The translations under genes were made by a program, and so were the position numbers. Positions 51,128-64,000 of a DNA stretch of 64,000 nucleotides are shown here, piece after piece. Under the pieces are notes generated by a model that saw only the letters and a list, made by a program, of their open reading frames with translations, had not been told where the DNA came from and searched no databases. How positions within the stretch are numbered: the stretch's first letter is position 1; every line of letters starts with the position of its first letter. Source of the stretch: Casuarina equisetifolia (Eukaryota; Streptophyta; Magnoliopsida; Fagales; Casuarinaceae); contig CM052362.1 of the NCBI GenBank assembly GCA_028551475.1, positions 23,542,021 to 23,606,020 of the forward strand, in the 5' to 3' direction.

Positions 51128-52206
51128 AATCTCTTCCGCTTGGATTGTAATAGTCCAAATGAAATAATCCTAATGGTCCAAATGAAACAATCCTTGATTA
51201 GTCTTCAAATTCAAGAGTTTTAGCATAATAGTCAAGGATTGTAACATTTGGTGTAAGAGTCACCTCCATGTCTCGAGTTCAAATTTCAACATGAATAAAC
51301 ATATGGCATGAGTCTTTTTAGGAGGATCCAGCTTGTGTGGGGTTTCAAAAGGTCAAGAAGAAGGCAAGGAGTAGACTACCATTAGCTCAAGATCAAATAA
51401 AATGATCTTTGATTAGCCATTAGTTCTAAAGCTTTTGGCATTCAAATGATCATAACATTAATATTCTACAGTTTCATCCAATTCTTTTTGTTTTATTTAT
51501 TTTTTCAAGCATAAACTTTTGTGAGCATTGTTAAGTTTGTGTTGAAGGTCCAATGAGAAACATCTTGTGTTATGGTTTTGACTAGTAGAACATGTAACCA
51601 AGTCCTTCAAAGTGAAATTCTCTCACGTATGGAGGTTCTGATTCTTCATATGGTCTCCCATTTCTAACAATGATGATAGCTAAAATGAAGGATTTCATTT
51701 CATAGAAGACGAAGTCTAGGTTATAAGTGGATATTTCTAAGTTGCCTTTCTACATGCATAACCTCCTTATTTATAAGCTATCCTAGATGATGCGGGCCTT
51801 GCTTTCCTTGGCAGCAGAAATTCACGTGCACGATTAAGATCCAAGTTGTAGTCCACTTGCATGCTGTTATAATGGCAAACCAGAATCCCAGGACAAATAG
51901 CAAATCTCATGGCAGCTCCTCCCACTAAGGGGCTCCACCTTGGCTAGTTGAGTGGTTACGTGCAATCAACATATAACATCCTGATTTAGCTTTGACAGTA
52001 ACTAAGCCTTTACTATGGTAGTTGTAACAAATGGACCTACTTTCACATAAATGGGTTTAACATTGACTCAAGAAATATAGACATGTGAGATGGGCTCTAG
52101 ACACATGATTTAAAATAATTCCAGCAAATTTGTTCCCAAAACACAAAGACACATGATTTAAAATAATTCCACATAACTACTAACCTATTCTTTTTTTATC
52201 AAGTTT
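51128..52206. other. Intergenic DNA between the bZIP gene and the copia element
   Basis: Repetitive-looking AT-rich DNA. A stretch near 51230-51350 includes a B-box-like GAGTTCAAATTTC and could be an old SINE fragment, but no A-box was found. No gene is seen. Confidence 0.4.
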
Positions 52207-52451
52207 TGTTGGAGATTCTTCCATATATGTTGATATATTTTCCTCTTATAGTTATAGATTCTTGCCATATGTCATGGGTTTATTTTAGGCTAGATCCTAT
52301 GTATAGAGAGATATTATATTCCATTATATGTCTGTATAATTTCCATGTTTAACTTGGTCCTTAGGCTATAAATGAACCTATCCTGTACATGTTCATGTAA
52401 GTAAGAAATACAGATTCCCATAAGTTCTGGCTTTCTTTTTCCTTTGTGACA
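52207..52451 (+). repeat. 5' LTR of the copia element (245 bp)
   Basis: Starts TGTTGGAGATTCTTCC and ends TTTGTGACA, directly followed by the primer-binding site. Confidence 0.95.
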
Positions 52452-52465
52452 TGGTATCACAAGCC
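52452..52465 (+). other. Primer-binding site, initiator tRNA-Met type
   Basis: TGGTATCACAAGCC abuts the 5' LTR; the usual plant copia form is TGGTATCAGAGC, complementary to the 3' end of initiator tRNA-Met, so this copy is slightly altered. Confidence 0.85.
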
Positions 52466-52640
52466 ATTGTCTATCTTGGTTTTTAGCTTTCGCTCCTTTT
52501 TTTCTTATTTGGTTTTTTTCTTGCTTCTTTTTTACAACCTCTTACCTGTAAGAAAACGTTAGCACTTCAATGCAAGAATTAGTTTTTTTTATATACACCT
52601 AACCCAAACATAAATCACCTTTTCCCTTACCTTTTTTTTC

Positions 52641-54300
52641 ATGGCCAATTCTACTCCCAGTTTCGATTTGGATGCTCCTGTTATTGAGGACATCACCTAC
52701 CAGCCAGCTTCTCCCACCACACAGAATGTTGTCCCTCAGCCACCAAACTTGGGCTCACTTGGACAGACTCAGCTTGCACTAGCTCCCTCTGTTATAGTTC
52801 AGCCCCTTTCGTGGCTCCCCTATCCAGGCCCTCCCTTTGGTTAGCTCGTTTTGTTGCCACCTTATGGCCCCCTTTATTTAGCCCTTCCTTCAGTTGCCCA
52901 GCCCAAACCATCATTCTTGGGGTAACCCAACCCACCAACTTCGGCCCCCTTTGAGTCTACCCCAACTGGGGGAGGCCCAAGCCCCGATTGGTACTACCCC
53001 GACCTCCTACCCATGTCTAGCCCACCCTTATCCGAGTCGGGTCTAACGGTCGCTACTTTGGGTTCGATGGGTTCTGACTCAATTCAAGCGGTTTTTGGAT
53101 TAGATCCCTACCCAACTGCCTATCCGGGTCCTTTCCCTAATTTTTCTAGTTCCCATAGGTTGTATCCCTACCCGATTCTCTACCCGGGCAATTTCCATCC
53201 TTTTGCCTTCAATTATGGCCACCTAAAACCTAGCGACAGCCTTTACATGGCAACATCCAACGGATTGGAACTTCGGCTTATCACTCAGCCGCTCACCAAT
53301 GCTGACAATTTCTCAATTTGGGCCCACAAGATCCGTCGTGCGCTCATCACGAAGGATAAAGACGGTTTCCTTGACGGCACTATCCTTGTTCCAACCGACC
53401 AGTGCCTTGCGAAACAGTGACGAAAATGCTCGCAACTTATTTGCACTTGGCTCAGAAATTGCATCGCACCCAATGTTGCTATCAGTCTGTTGCCCACGGA
53501 GGATGCTCATACTCTCTAGGAGAACATCATAGAGATGTACAGCAAAGCTGATCGCGTTAAGCGATTTCAGCTCCATTAAACTATTGCAAATCTAAAACAG
53601 GGCAACCTTACTATGGTTGTCTGTTTCAACCAATTCGTTGCAAATTGCCACCATTTGCAACGAATTGGATAGCATCGACAAACGCCTTGAGGGACCGGAA
53701 GCTGTTCTATGGCAATACCATTCCATCCAGAGCAAGATCATATCACCATATTTCTCCTTATACTCAACGAAACATACTCACCTTTTCGTTCATAGGTACT
53801 TACCATGGAACCGTTGCTGTCACTCCGCCGCATCTTCCACCTTGCGTCCAGGAAGAAAATCACCGATTGGCTTTAACAGAATATCTCCGTGTTGGAGATT
53901 CCATCATTCTCTCAGCCCACGCAACAACTTCACAAAGAGTGATCGCTGCTCACTCCCCCGGTGGCGGTTGGTCTACCCATGCGGCACGATTAGGTCACGC
54001 TAAGAATGACCCTTGGCCTTTCATTCCTAGTTTGGACGGCCCAGATCTAAAACCTAGATTTGACGACCTATCTTTCTTCCCGGGCGTGCCTCCATCTGAT
54101 GCCTCTCCAGCTGCCACGTCAGTGCCCGTTATACGCTTATCCAATGGTTCACGCTCACACAAGCCTTCTAACCGTGGGCGCAGTCAAAACAGGCCCAAAT
54201 CGCGCTCAAACAACATCGTTTGTGAATAGTGCCACAGGCCCAATCATTCTAAGGCCCAGTGCTGGAAATTGCAAGGAAAGCCTGTGGACCAAGACCACTC
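52641..54300 (+). pseudogene. Decayed gag region of the copia element
   Basis: A proline-rich start (ATG 52641, stop at 52844) is followed in another frame by a copia-gag-like block (SIWAHKIRRALITKDKDGFL, near 53310-53370), stopped at 53420. Further pieces lie in shifted frames. The zinc knuckle at 54221-54262 keeps C-x2-C-x4-H-x4-C spacing but has a TAG stop two codons after its first Cys. Non-functional. Confidence 0.85.
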
Positions 54301-54469
54301 TAATAAGGATATTTCCTTTAATCAAGTCTCCACCACCTCAGGCGACAAAATTGATCAACGTTTCACGAAATTCCAACTTAAGCAAATTATGCAAGTTTTT
54401 AATCAGCAGGGCATTCCCAATAAATTCACCAGTTTCGTAGGTACATCTTTTTGCCTCATAAGCTTTATT

Positions 54470-57400
54470 TCTTCCAATGCATGGATTATTGATTTAGGCA
54501 CTAGTGACCACATAATTTGTAATCCAAATTTTTTTTAAAAAATCCATTCCACTCATTCATCCATATATGTCCATCTTCCCTATGGTAACATTACCTCTGT
54601 AACCAAAATTGGTGAAGTTACGCTTAGTCCCCACATTACCCTCTATAATGTCCTTTTTGTCCCTGAATTTAATTTTAATCTTATTTTCGTTTCCAAAGTC
54701 TATGCCTCAAATAATTGTCGCATTATTTGTGATTCTACTTTTTGTTTTTTTTTTCAGGCTCATTTAGTTGGCAAACTAATTTGCTTGGGTAAAGTTCTTC
54801 AAGGCATTTATTTTTGGATTTCTTTTCTGAAAAATTTTGAATTTCCTTCTTGTAATTTCCCATCCAAGGCCCCTTTTGTAATGTCAATACAAGCAATAAT
54901 AATTCTCTTTTTCATCAATGTTTGGGTCACAATGCTTGTTTTCCTCATCCAAAATGTCCTATTTGTCCCATCGCTAAACAATCTCGTGTACCCTTTCCCC
55001 TTAGTTCTTCTTGGGCTCCTTCCATTCTTTCCCTTATTCACCTTGATATCTGGGGTAACTATCACACCCCTCATCATGATGGCTCTCCTTTTTTTCTTAC
55101 CTTAGTCAATGATTTCTCTAGGGGCACTTGGGTTTTTCTCATGCAAACCAAATCCCAAGTTTTATCTTATCTCACTCGTTTTTTCTCACTTATTCAAACA
55201 TAATTCCATACTTCAGTCCAACATGTTCACACCAATAACGCCTGAGACTTCTTTAACCATGCTTGTTTCTCTTTTTCTCTTCTTATGACATCCTTCATGA
55301 AAGTTCTTGCACCTACACCCCTCAACAAAATGGGGTTGTTGAGTGCAAACATCATCACCTCTTCAAAGTTGCCCACGCCTTTAAACACCAAGCCTTTATT
55401 CCTAAAAATTTTTGGGGCGATTGTGTGGTAATTGTTGCCTTTTTAATTAATCACATGTCTTCTAGAGTTCTTGTCAGAAAGACTCCCTTTGAACTATTAT
55501 TTGGAAAGCCTCCTGACATTGGGCATCTTCGTGTCTTTGGCTACTTATGTTTCACTACTACTGTTGGCCCTCGGGACAAGCTGGGTCCCCGTGCCACTCG
55601 GTGTGTGTTCATGGGCTACCCTCCTTTACAAAAGGGTTATCAAGTTTATGACATCTCCACTGACTAGTTTTCATCAGTTGAGATGTGGTTTTTCATGAGG
55701 ATATTTTTCCTTTTCAGTCTTTGCCATCCTCAGATGCTCCTTCTGAGGCCCCCATTGGCTCTCGAATTTTCTTGGCCAATGATGCTGAACCCCCCGTTCC
55801 ATTACTCTTTATGGGCTCTCCTAGCCTAGCACCGCCTCCTCTCCCAACGACCCCCTACACCTTTGGCCCCTCTACCCCCCATCCCTGCCCCTATCTCCAC
55901 CACTCATTGTGACCTCTCCATCACCATTACATCGACCCTTCTTATCCCACCTTCATCTCCTACTCGTACACTCAACCCTGACAACTCCCTTGCCATTGTT
56001 CCCTATAACCCCCCGTCACCCACCCCTCCCAGTGCACCTCTTGTTGTGCCTCCTCGACACTCTAGATGTGTTACTCGACCCCTTACTTGGACTAAAGTTT
56101 ATATTTGCTCTTCCAACCCTCCTTTAGCTACCCATTACCCTATGTCCTCCTTTGTCAGTTTTGCCCACCTTTCTCCTGCACATTTTTGCTAATCAATAAG
56201 ATCTTTGACGAAGTGGAGCCCTCCTCGTATCAAGAGGCAGCCAAGGATCCCAAATGGCAACATGCTATGGCTAATGAGTTACGTGCCCTTGCTGAGAATC
56301 AGACATGGGATCTCGTGACTCACCCCCCTCATCGGCGACCCATTGGTTGCAAATGAATCTACAAGATCAAGTACAAGGCAAATGGTTCCGTCAAACATTA
56401 TAAAGTCCATTTAGTGGCCATGGGCTATATTCCAAAGGAAGGCTTTGATTATCAAGACACCTTCTCTCCTATTGCTAAAGAGGGTACTGTTGGTTCTTTC
56501 CTTGCCGTTGCTGTCTTTCATGATTGGTCTCTTCACCAAATGGATGTCCATAATGCCTTTCTTCATGGCAACTTGGTTAAGGAGATTTACATGGATCTTC
56601 CCTCGAAATTACACAAACAAGGGGAGTCTCTAATGTGTCGTCTCTGCAAATCCCTTTATGGCCTCAAACAAGCCTTTCGCTAATGATATGCAAAGTTTAC
56701 TGCTAGCCTTCTTTATGCCAACTTTGGACAGTCTCGCCATGCTTATGCTTTCTTCACTTTGTTCAAAGGTACTTCCTTCATTTTCCTTTTAATCTATGTT
56801 GATGATATTTTGATTATGGGAAACGATGTTCCTGTTGTGGAACGATTCAAGCAATACCTACATTCCACATTCCACATTAAGGATCTTGGTGCACCTAAGT
56901 ACTACCTTGGTATCTAAATTGCTCGCTCAGACAAAGGGATATGTCTCAGCCAACGCAAATTCGTTTCGGAAATCATTTCAGATGTTAGTCTATTTGGGTG
57001 CAAACCTACAGTTATTCCTTTTGAGCAGAATTTGAATATCACAACACCTGAATTTGATGTTGGCATATCTTCCCTCGATGAAGATCCACCTCTCAAGGAT
57101 CCCTCCAGCTACCAGAAACTTGTTAAAAAATTCATTTATCTCACGATGACAAGACTTTACATATGCTATGCAGTTTAGATTCTTAGTCAATTTATGCACA
57201 ATCCAAAACAGTCTCATATGAATGCAGCGCTCAAAGTAATGAAGTACTTGAAGGGTTGTCCAGGCTTGGGAATCCTCTTGTCCAAAAACTGCAACATGGA
57301 GATGACAACATATTGCGACACTAACTATGCCACTTGTCTGATGAGCCAAAGATTAATGATCGGATTTTGTGTCAAAATTGGAGACTCTTTGCTATCATGG

Positions 57401-57770
57401 AAGACCAAGAAATAGTTTACTATCTCATTATCTTCTGCTGAATCAAAATATCGAGCAATGGCTAAAACAACTGTGAAGTTATTTGGTTAAGAGCTCTACT
57501 CCGGGATTTAAGAGTTCGAGTGAAAAGACCTATACTCCTATTTTGTGATAATGACACTACCTTCAAGCTCGCTACAAACCCTATTGTTCATGAAAGAACA
57601 AAGTATATCGAAGTAAATTGTCACTTCACAAGAGACAAAACAATGGAAGTACAGACCACTGAATAACCCGTTGACATTTTTACTAAGGCCCTCTGTCAGA
57701 GACAACATACATATCTCCTAAACAAGCTAGGTGTGTTTGACATTTACAAATCACCTAAACCACCAGCTTG
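54470..57770 (+). pseudogene. Decayed pol region (protease, integrase, RT, RNase H)
   Basis: Protease: IDLGTSDH near 54490 (catalytic DSG became DLG). Integrase: an HLDIWG block near 55040, then a degraded second-Asp region (stop near 55240) and QQNGVVE near 55325. Reverse transcriptase: MDVHNAFLHGNL near 56540, and the YVDD catalytic box at 56795-56806. RNase H: FCDNDTT near 57545 and VDIFTKAL near 57670. Several stops interrupt the frames, for example TAA TGA near 56682 and TGA near 56355. Confidence 0.9.
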
Positions 57771-57778
57771 AGAGGGAG
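57768..57778 (+). other. Polypurine tract
   Basis: Purine-rich GAGAGGGAG just before the 3' LTR, the plus-strand priming site. Confidence 0.8.
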
Positions 57779-58023
57779 TGTTAGAGATACTTCCGTATAT
57801 GTTGATATATTTTCCTTTTATAGTTATAGATTCTTGCCATATATCTTGGGTTTATTTTAGGTTAGATCCTATGTATAGAGAAATATTATATTCCATTATA
57901 TGTCTGTATAATTTCCATGTTTAATTTGGTCCTTAGACTATAAATGGACCCGTCCTATACATGTTCATGTAAGTAAGAAATACAGATTCCCACAAGTTCT
58001 GGCTTTCTTCTTCCTTTGTGACA
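57779..58023 (+). repeat. 3' LTR of the copia element (245 bp)
   Basis: Same length and ends as the 5' LTR (TGTTAGAGATACTTCC ... TTTGTGACA), followed by AGTTC, the near-match to the 5' flank AGTTT. Confidence 0.95.
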
Positions 58024-60566
58024 AGTTCTTTTAAAAGAGTATAAAATGTAAGCAATTTTTGATATATGAAAGAGATAAAATTAGCTAGATTCGCGTAGTC
58101 ATATTTAAAAAGCAAACATATATATAAATAAGCAAGAAAATAAAAGGAAAAGTTTACCATTCTCGTGGTCCATATTGATATTCTAGATAAAATGTTTATT
58201 CCTTATTCTCGTTTAAAGATGCATTAGCTCAATAAGAGAATTCAAATGAAGATGGCTTTCAAAAAGAAAATCTCATAATTATGTATGGTGCACTTTTATA
58301 TGTCGAACTAAATGATAAGACTTAACTCAAACCTTATATGCTATCAAAAAACCACTTATCAAAGCTCTATTTGATAAGCCATGGCTCACACTAGTCAATC
58401 CATATTCTAATAATCAAGAATCCATTTGTCTCACCTTACTTAATTCATTAATAGAAGCCCACTTTAATAAACCTAACAAAAATTGGCTAACATAAAAGTG
58501 GTGTTTACAAAACTCTAACATGACTCTTATATAATTTTTCTAAATGCTAACAATAGTTTTTTCATGAAGTAACATTTATAAGATCTATGTATTAATCTCT
58601 TTTAGTTGGTGGCTACAATACCAAATAGAGTTCTTTAACTACTACCTTCACAATGTGGGACACAAGTTTTTGCTCTCATAACAACACAACCCTCTTTTAT
58701 GCTCACCTTAATTTTTTATATTTAAACTAACACCAAAGAGAATTTTAATTAGATGCTACTAAAAAAAGTATTAATATAAAGGATAATAACTTATAATATA
58801 TTTATAATATACCTAAAATATATCCAATAACTATCCACAATATAGATATAGTAAGTGTTTTATATATTTACTCTCACTTTTACATATTAAATTATTAATT
58901 TAACTTTACTAATTTTCACTTCAAATTCTTAACACTAAATATATGCGTTCATATTTTAGTAATAAATAAAAAGAAATCATAATGCAGCACGCCACTTCCC
59001 CACAGTGGCTTAACACGGATCATCAAGTCGAAATGCAAGATCCTTCAGGGTGAAGGCAGGAAACAATTTGGACCGCGCCGCCATGGTGCGCCTAGAATAA
59101 CTGCCGGCGAAGTTCGGCACTCCTGTACTTTCCCTCAAGATTCGTTGTCTTCCGGGACCCTCGGAGCTGCCGTCTCCAGCGCCGGCATATATTCTCGCCT
59201 CGTGCGTGTTTTTTCATTTGTCTTCCTTTCTTACTCTATCTCGAAACATGCTTTTAAGTCACCATGGGTTAGTGGGCGCCGGTAGCTTTCTCTACCGAAT
59301 GCCGGTAGAGCTCGGAGATCAATAGGTAGGGAATTTTAGTTATAATCAACGTTGTTTATTTCCCAAAGAACATTACCCATTTTAAAATGGAATATTGTTT
59401 GAAAAATATGACTTTGATTAAAAGTCTCGCGTTAATTAAGAAGAAGCTTGCTATGAGTTTTATAAAGTTGAATAATCAATTTCTTTTTACAATTTTTTCT
59501 AAAAAAATGAAAAAAAAATCAGTTATAGTTTTATTAAAGGAACTTTAAACTATAAGAGGATTTTTTTTAATTAATGAAGCCCAACACTAATTAAGAAGAA
59601 GCTTGTTATTTGCTTTATAAATTTTGATGATCCTTTTTCGGGCAAATTCTTTTGGGGGAGGAAGTGAATTTGAGCCTTTGTTAAAGATATTAAGAATATT
59701 TTAATAGTTTGCTCCCATCAATATCTAATACCTTTATGCCTTTCAATATCAATCTTTTTATCATTATGAAATGGTAAAAATAAGAAAATTCAAATGACGT
59801 AAGCTTGTATTTTTCATTCATGTGCTAAAGAAATCTATAAACAAGCTGTTTAATAGAAACCAAAACCTTATTATTCTTTTTAAAGTGCATTATTTAAAAG
59901 AATGAAACACTATTTTCAATATGTTTCATTTATCTTTAGTGTGAGAGAAAATTATAAGAATTTAATTTATAGGTGATGGTTGCAAACAAAGGTAATAAAT
60001 ATTTTAATCATAAGAATATTTGCACTTTATAGTGAAGTAAAATCAGTTAAATCAAAATATACAAAGTGACGTTAGAAAGCATATTAGAAATGTTTATTTT
60101 TATCACTTAAAATTGATTACTAATTAATTAATAGGTTTTGACATAGTTAAAGTAGGTATTGCCTAAAATCTTTTGATGGGATATTTAATATGAGTGTGCA
60201 AATTTTGAAGTAAATGTTAAAAAAAAAAGTGATTATCAAATAAATATTATTAATAATCCAAAACATGAAAGTAAGTGTGATACTTTCAGATTATTCAATT
60301 TAGCAACTAAACATCATATGTGATGGCTGTCATTTTCTAAATCAGAATTGATTCCTTTTGCCCTTAATTTTAACATAGTTCACTCTCTATACCTCGATTC
60401 CTTTAATTTTCCCGGAAAATCTCGGACTAACGTGCGGTTCATGGGCAACTTGCAATCCTTTTTCTCTTTATGGCCGTTTCGTCTTAATTTTATGATTTAT
60501 GAAAATCTTTCATCAGTTTAATCTTATATCACGTTTGTTTTTCCATATTCTTCCCGAAAACACTGG
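58024..60566. other. Intergenic DNA upstream of AlaRS, with a GC-rich island near 59.0-59.25 kb
   Basis: AT-rich DNA interrupted by a GC-rich block (about 58985-59230). On the minus strand this block has an ATG at 59084 opening a 24-codon frame (MAARSKLFPAFTLKDLAFRL..., stop 59010-59012); it may be the remnant of a gene's first exon. No other gene is seen. Confidence 0.4.
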
Positions 60567-60567
60567 C

Positions 60568-60577
60568 GTATAAAAAA
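60568..60577 (+). promoter_or_regulatory. TATA-like box of the AlaRS gene
   Basis: GTATAAAAAAA about 35-40 bp before the first AlaRS ATG. A start site about 30 bp downstream would leave only a very short leader before that ATG. Confidence 0.45.
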
Positions 60578-60606
60578 ATCAAAAGAGAAGTATCTGATAA
60601 CGTTGG

Positions 60607-63824
<3,218 letters not shown>

Positions 63825-64000
63825 GTAAGATAGTGAGGATGGTGGCTGTCAAATTCTTTTTGTTTGATGGTATCGATTAGCTCTCTCAAGTGAAAACTGT
63901 GCCTCATCCAATCATTAGACATATTAAACAGACATGCAGTGTCCTGATTGACTCGTATTAATGGCATGCCTACCAGAATCTAATGTTTTGGATGTATTAT

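Larger units (their letters stand above)
52207..58023 (+). mobile_element. Ty1/copia LTR retrotransposon, full length but decayed
   Basis: 5.8 kb flanked by two 245-bp LTRs (TG...CA ends), with an initiator-tRNA-Met primer site, a polypurine tract and gag-protease-integrase-RT-RNase H order; integrase before RT is the copia layout. The 5-bp flanks AGTTT and AGTTC are a near-perfect target duplication. The LTRs differ at about 16 of 245 positions by eye (mostly transitions). Stops and frame breaks occur in all internal domains, so it is not autonomous. Confidence 0.95.

Overview
This is a plant nuclear window, most likely from a eudicot. The evidence is AT-rich intergenic DNA, GT-AG introns (plus two GC-AG), plant-specific families (BYPASS1-like, TGA bZIP, group A ABA-type bZIP), a plant-type tRNA-Trp(CCA), a Ty1/copia element primed by initiator tRNA-Met, and SINE-like elements. 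The species cannot be named from sequence alone. Exon models were built by eye from reading frame, splice sites and family conservation; every joined model keeps one open frame, but transcript ends are not determined.

Layout. 1.29-5.85 kb (+): serine hydroxymethyltransferase of the class with an N-terminal extension, 4 exons. 7.90-8.98 kb (-): BYPASS1-like protein, 2 exons, convergent with SHMT. 10.8-11.1 kb: an orphan coding-like fragment. 11.1-20.7 kb: gene-poor DNA with GA microsatellites. 20.68-22.94 kb (-): rhomboid-like membrane protein, 5 exons, lacking the catalytic His. 23.11 kb (+): tRNA-Trp, 170 bp from the rhomboid start codon. 25.2-28.75 kb (+): phosphopantothenate-cysteine ligase (CoaB/PPCS), 9 exons. 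29.9-32.9 kb (-): probable organellar J-domain protein, 5 exons. 34.9-38.3 kb (-): TGA-type bZIP factor, 8 coding exons and a leader intron. 39.7-48.5 kb: gene-poor, with a SINE-like element and an unrecognised broken coding remnant. 48.5-51.1 kb: a small divergent ORF (-) facing a group A bZIP gene (+). 52.2-58.0 kb: a complete but decayed copia retrotransposon with 245-bp LTRs. 60.6-64.0 kb (+): the 5' part of alanyl-tRNA synthetase, which runs off the window.

The genes form no pathway cluster; this is ordinary plant gene order. Thematically there is one-carbon metabolism (SHMT), CoA synthesis (PPCS), translation (AlaRS, tRNA-Trp), protein folding, and two bZIP regulators tied to salicylate/redox and ABA signalling. 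I saw no convincing new multi-gene system. The best leads are the catalytically altered rhomboid, the ABA-type bZIP without its first-region phosphosite, the small divergent ORF with an apparent 1-nt break, the paired start codons of AlaRS, and two or three unrecognised coding-like fragments.
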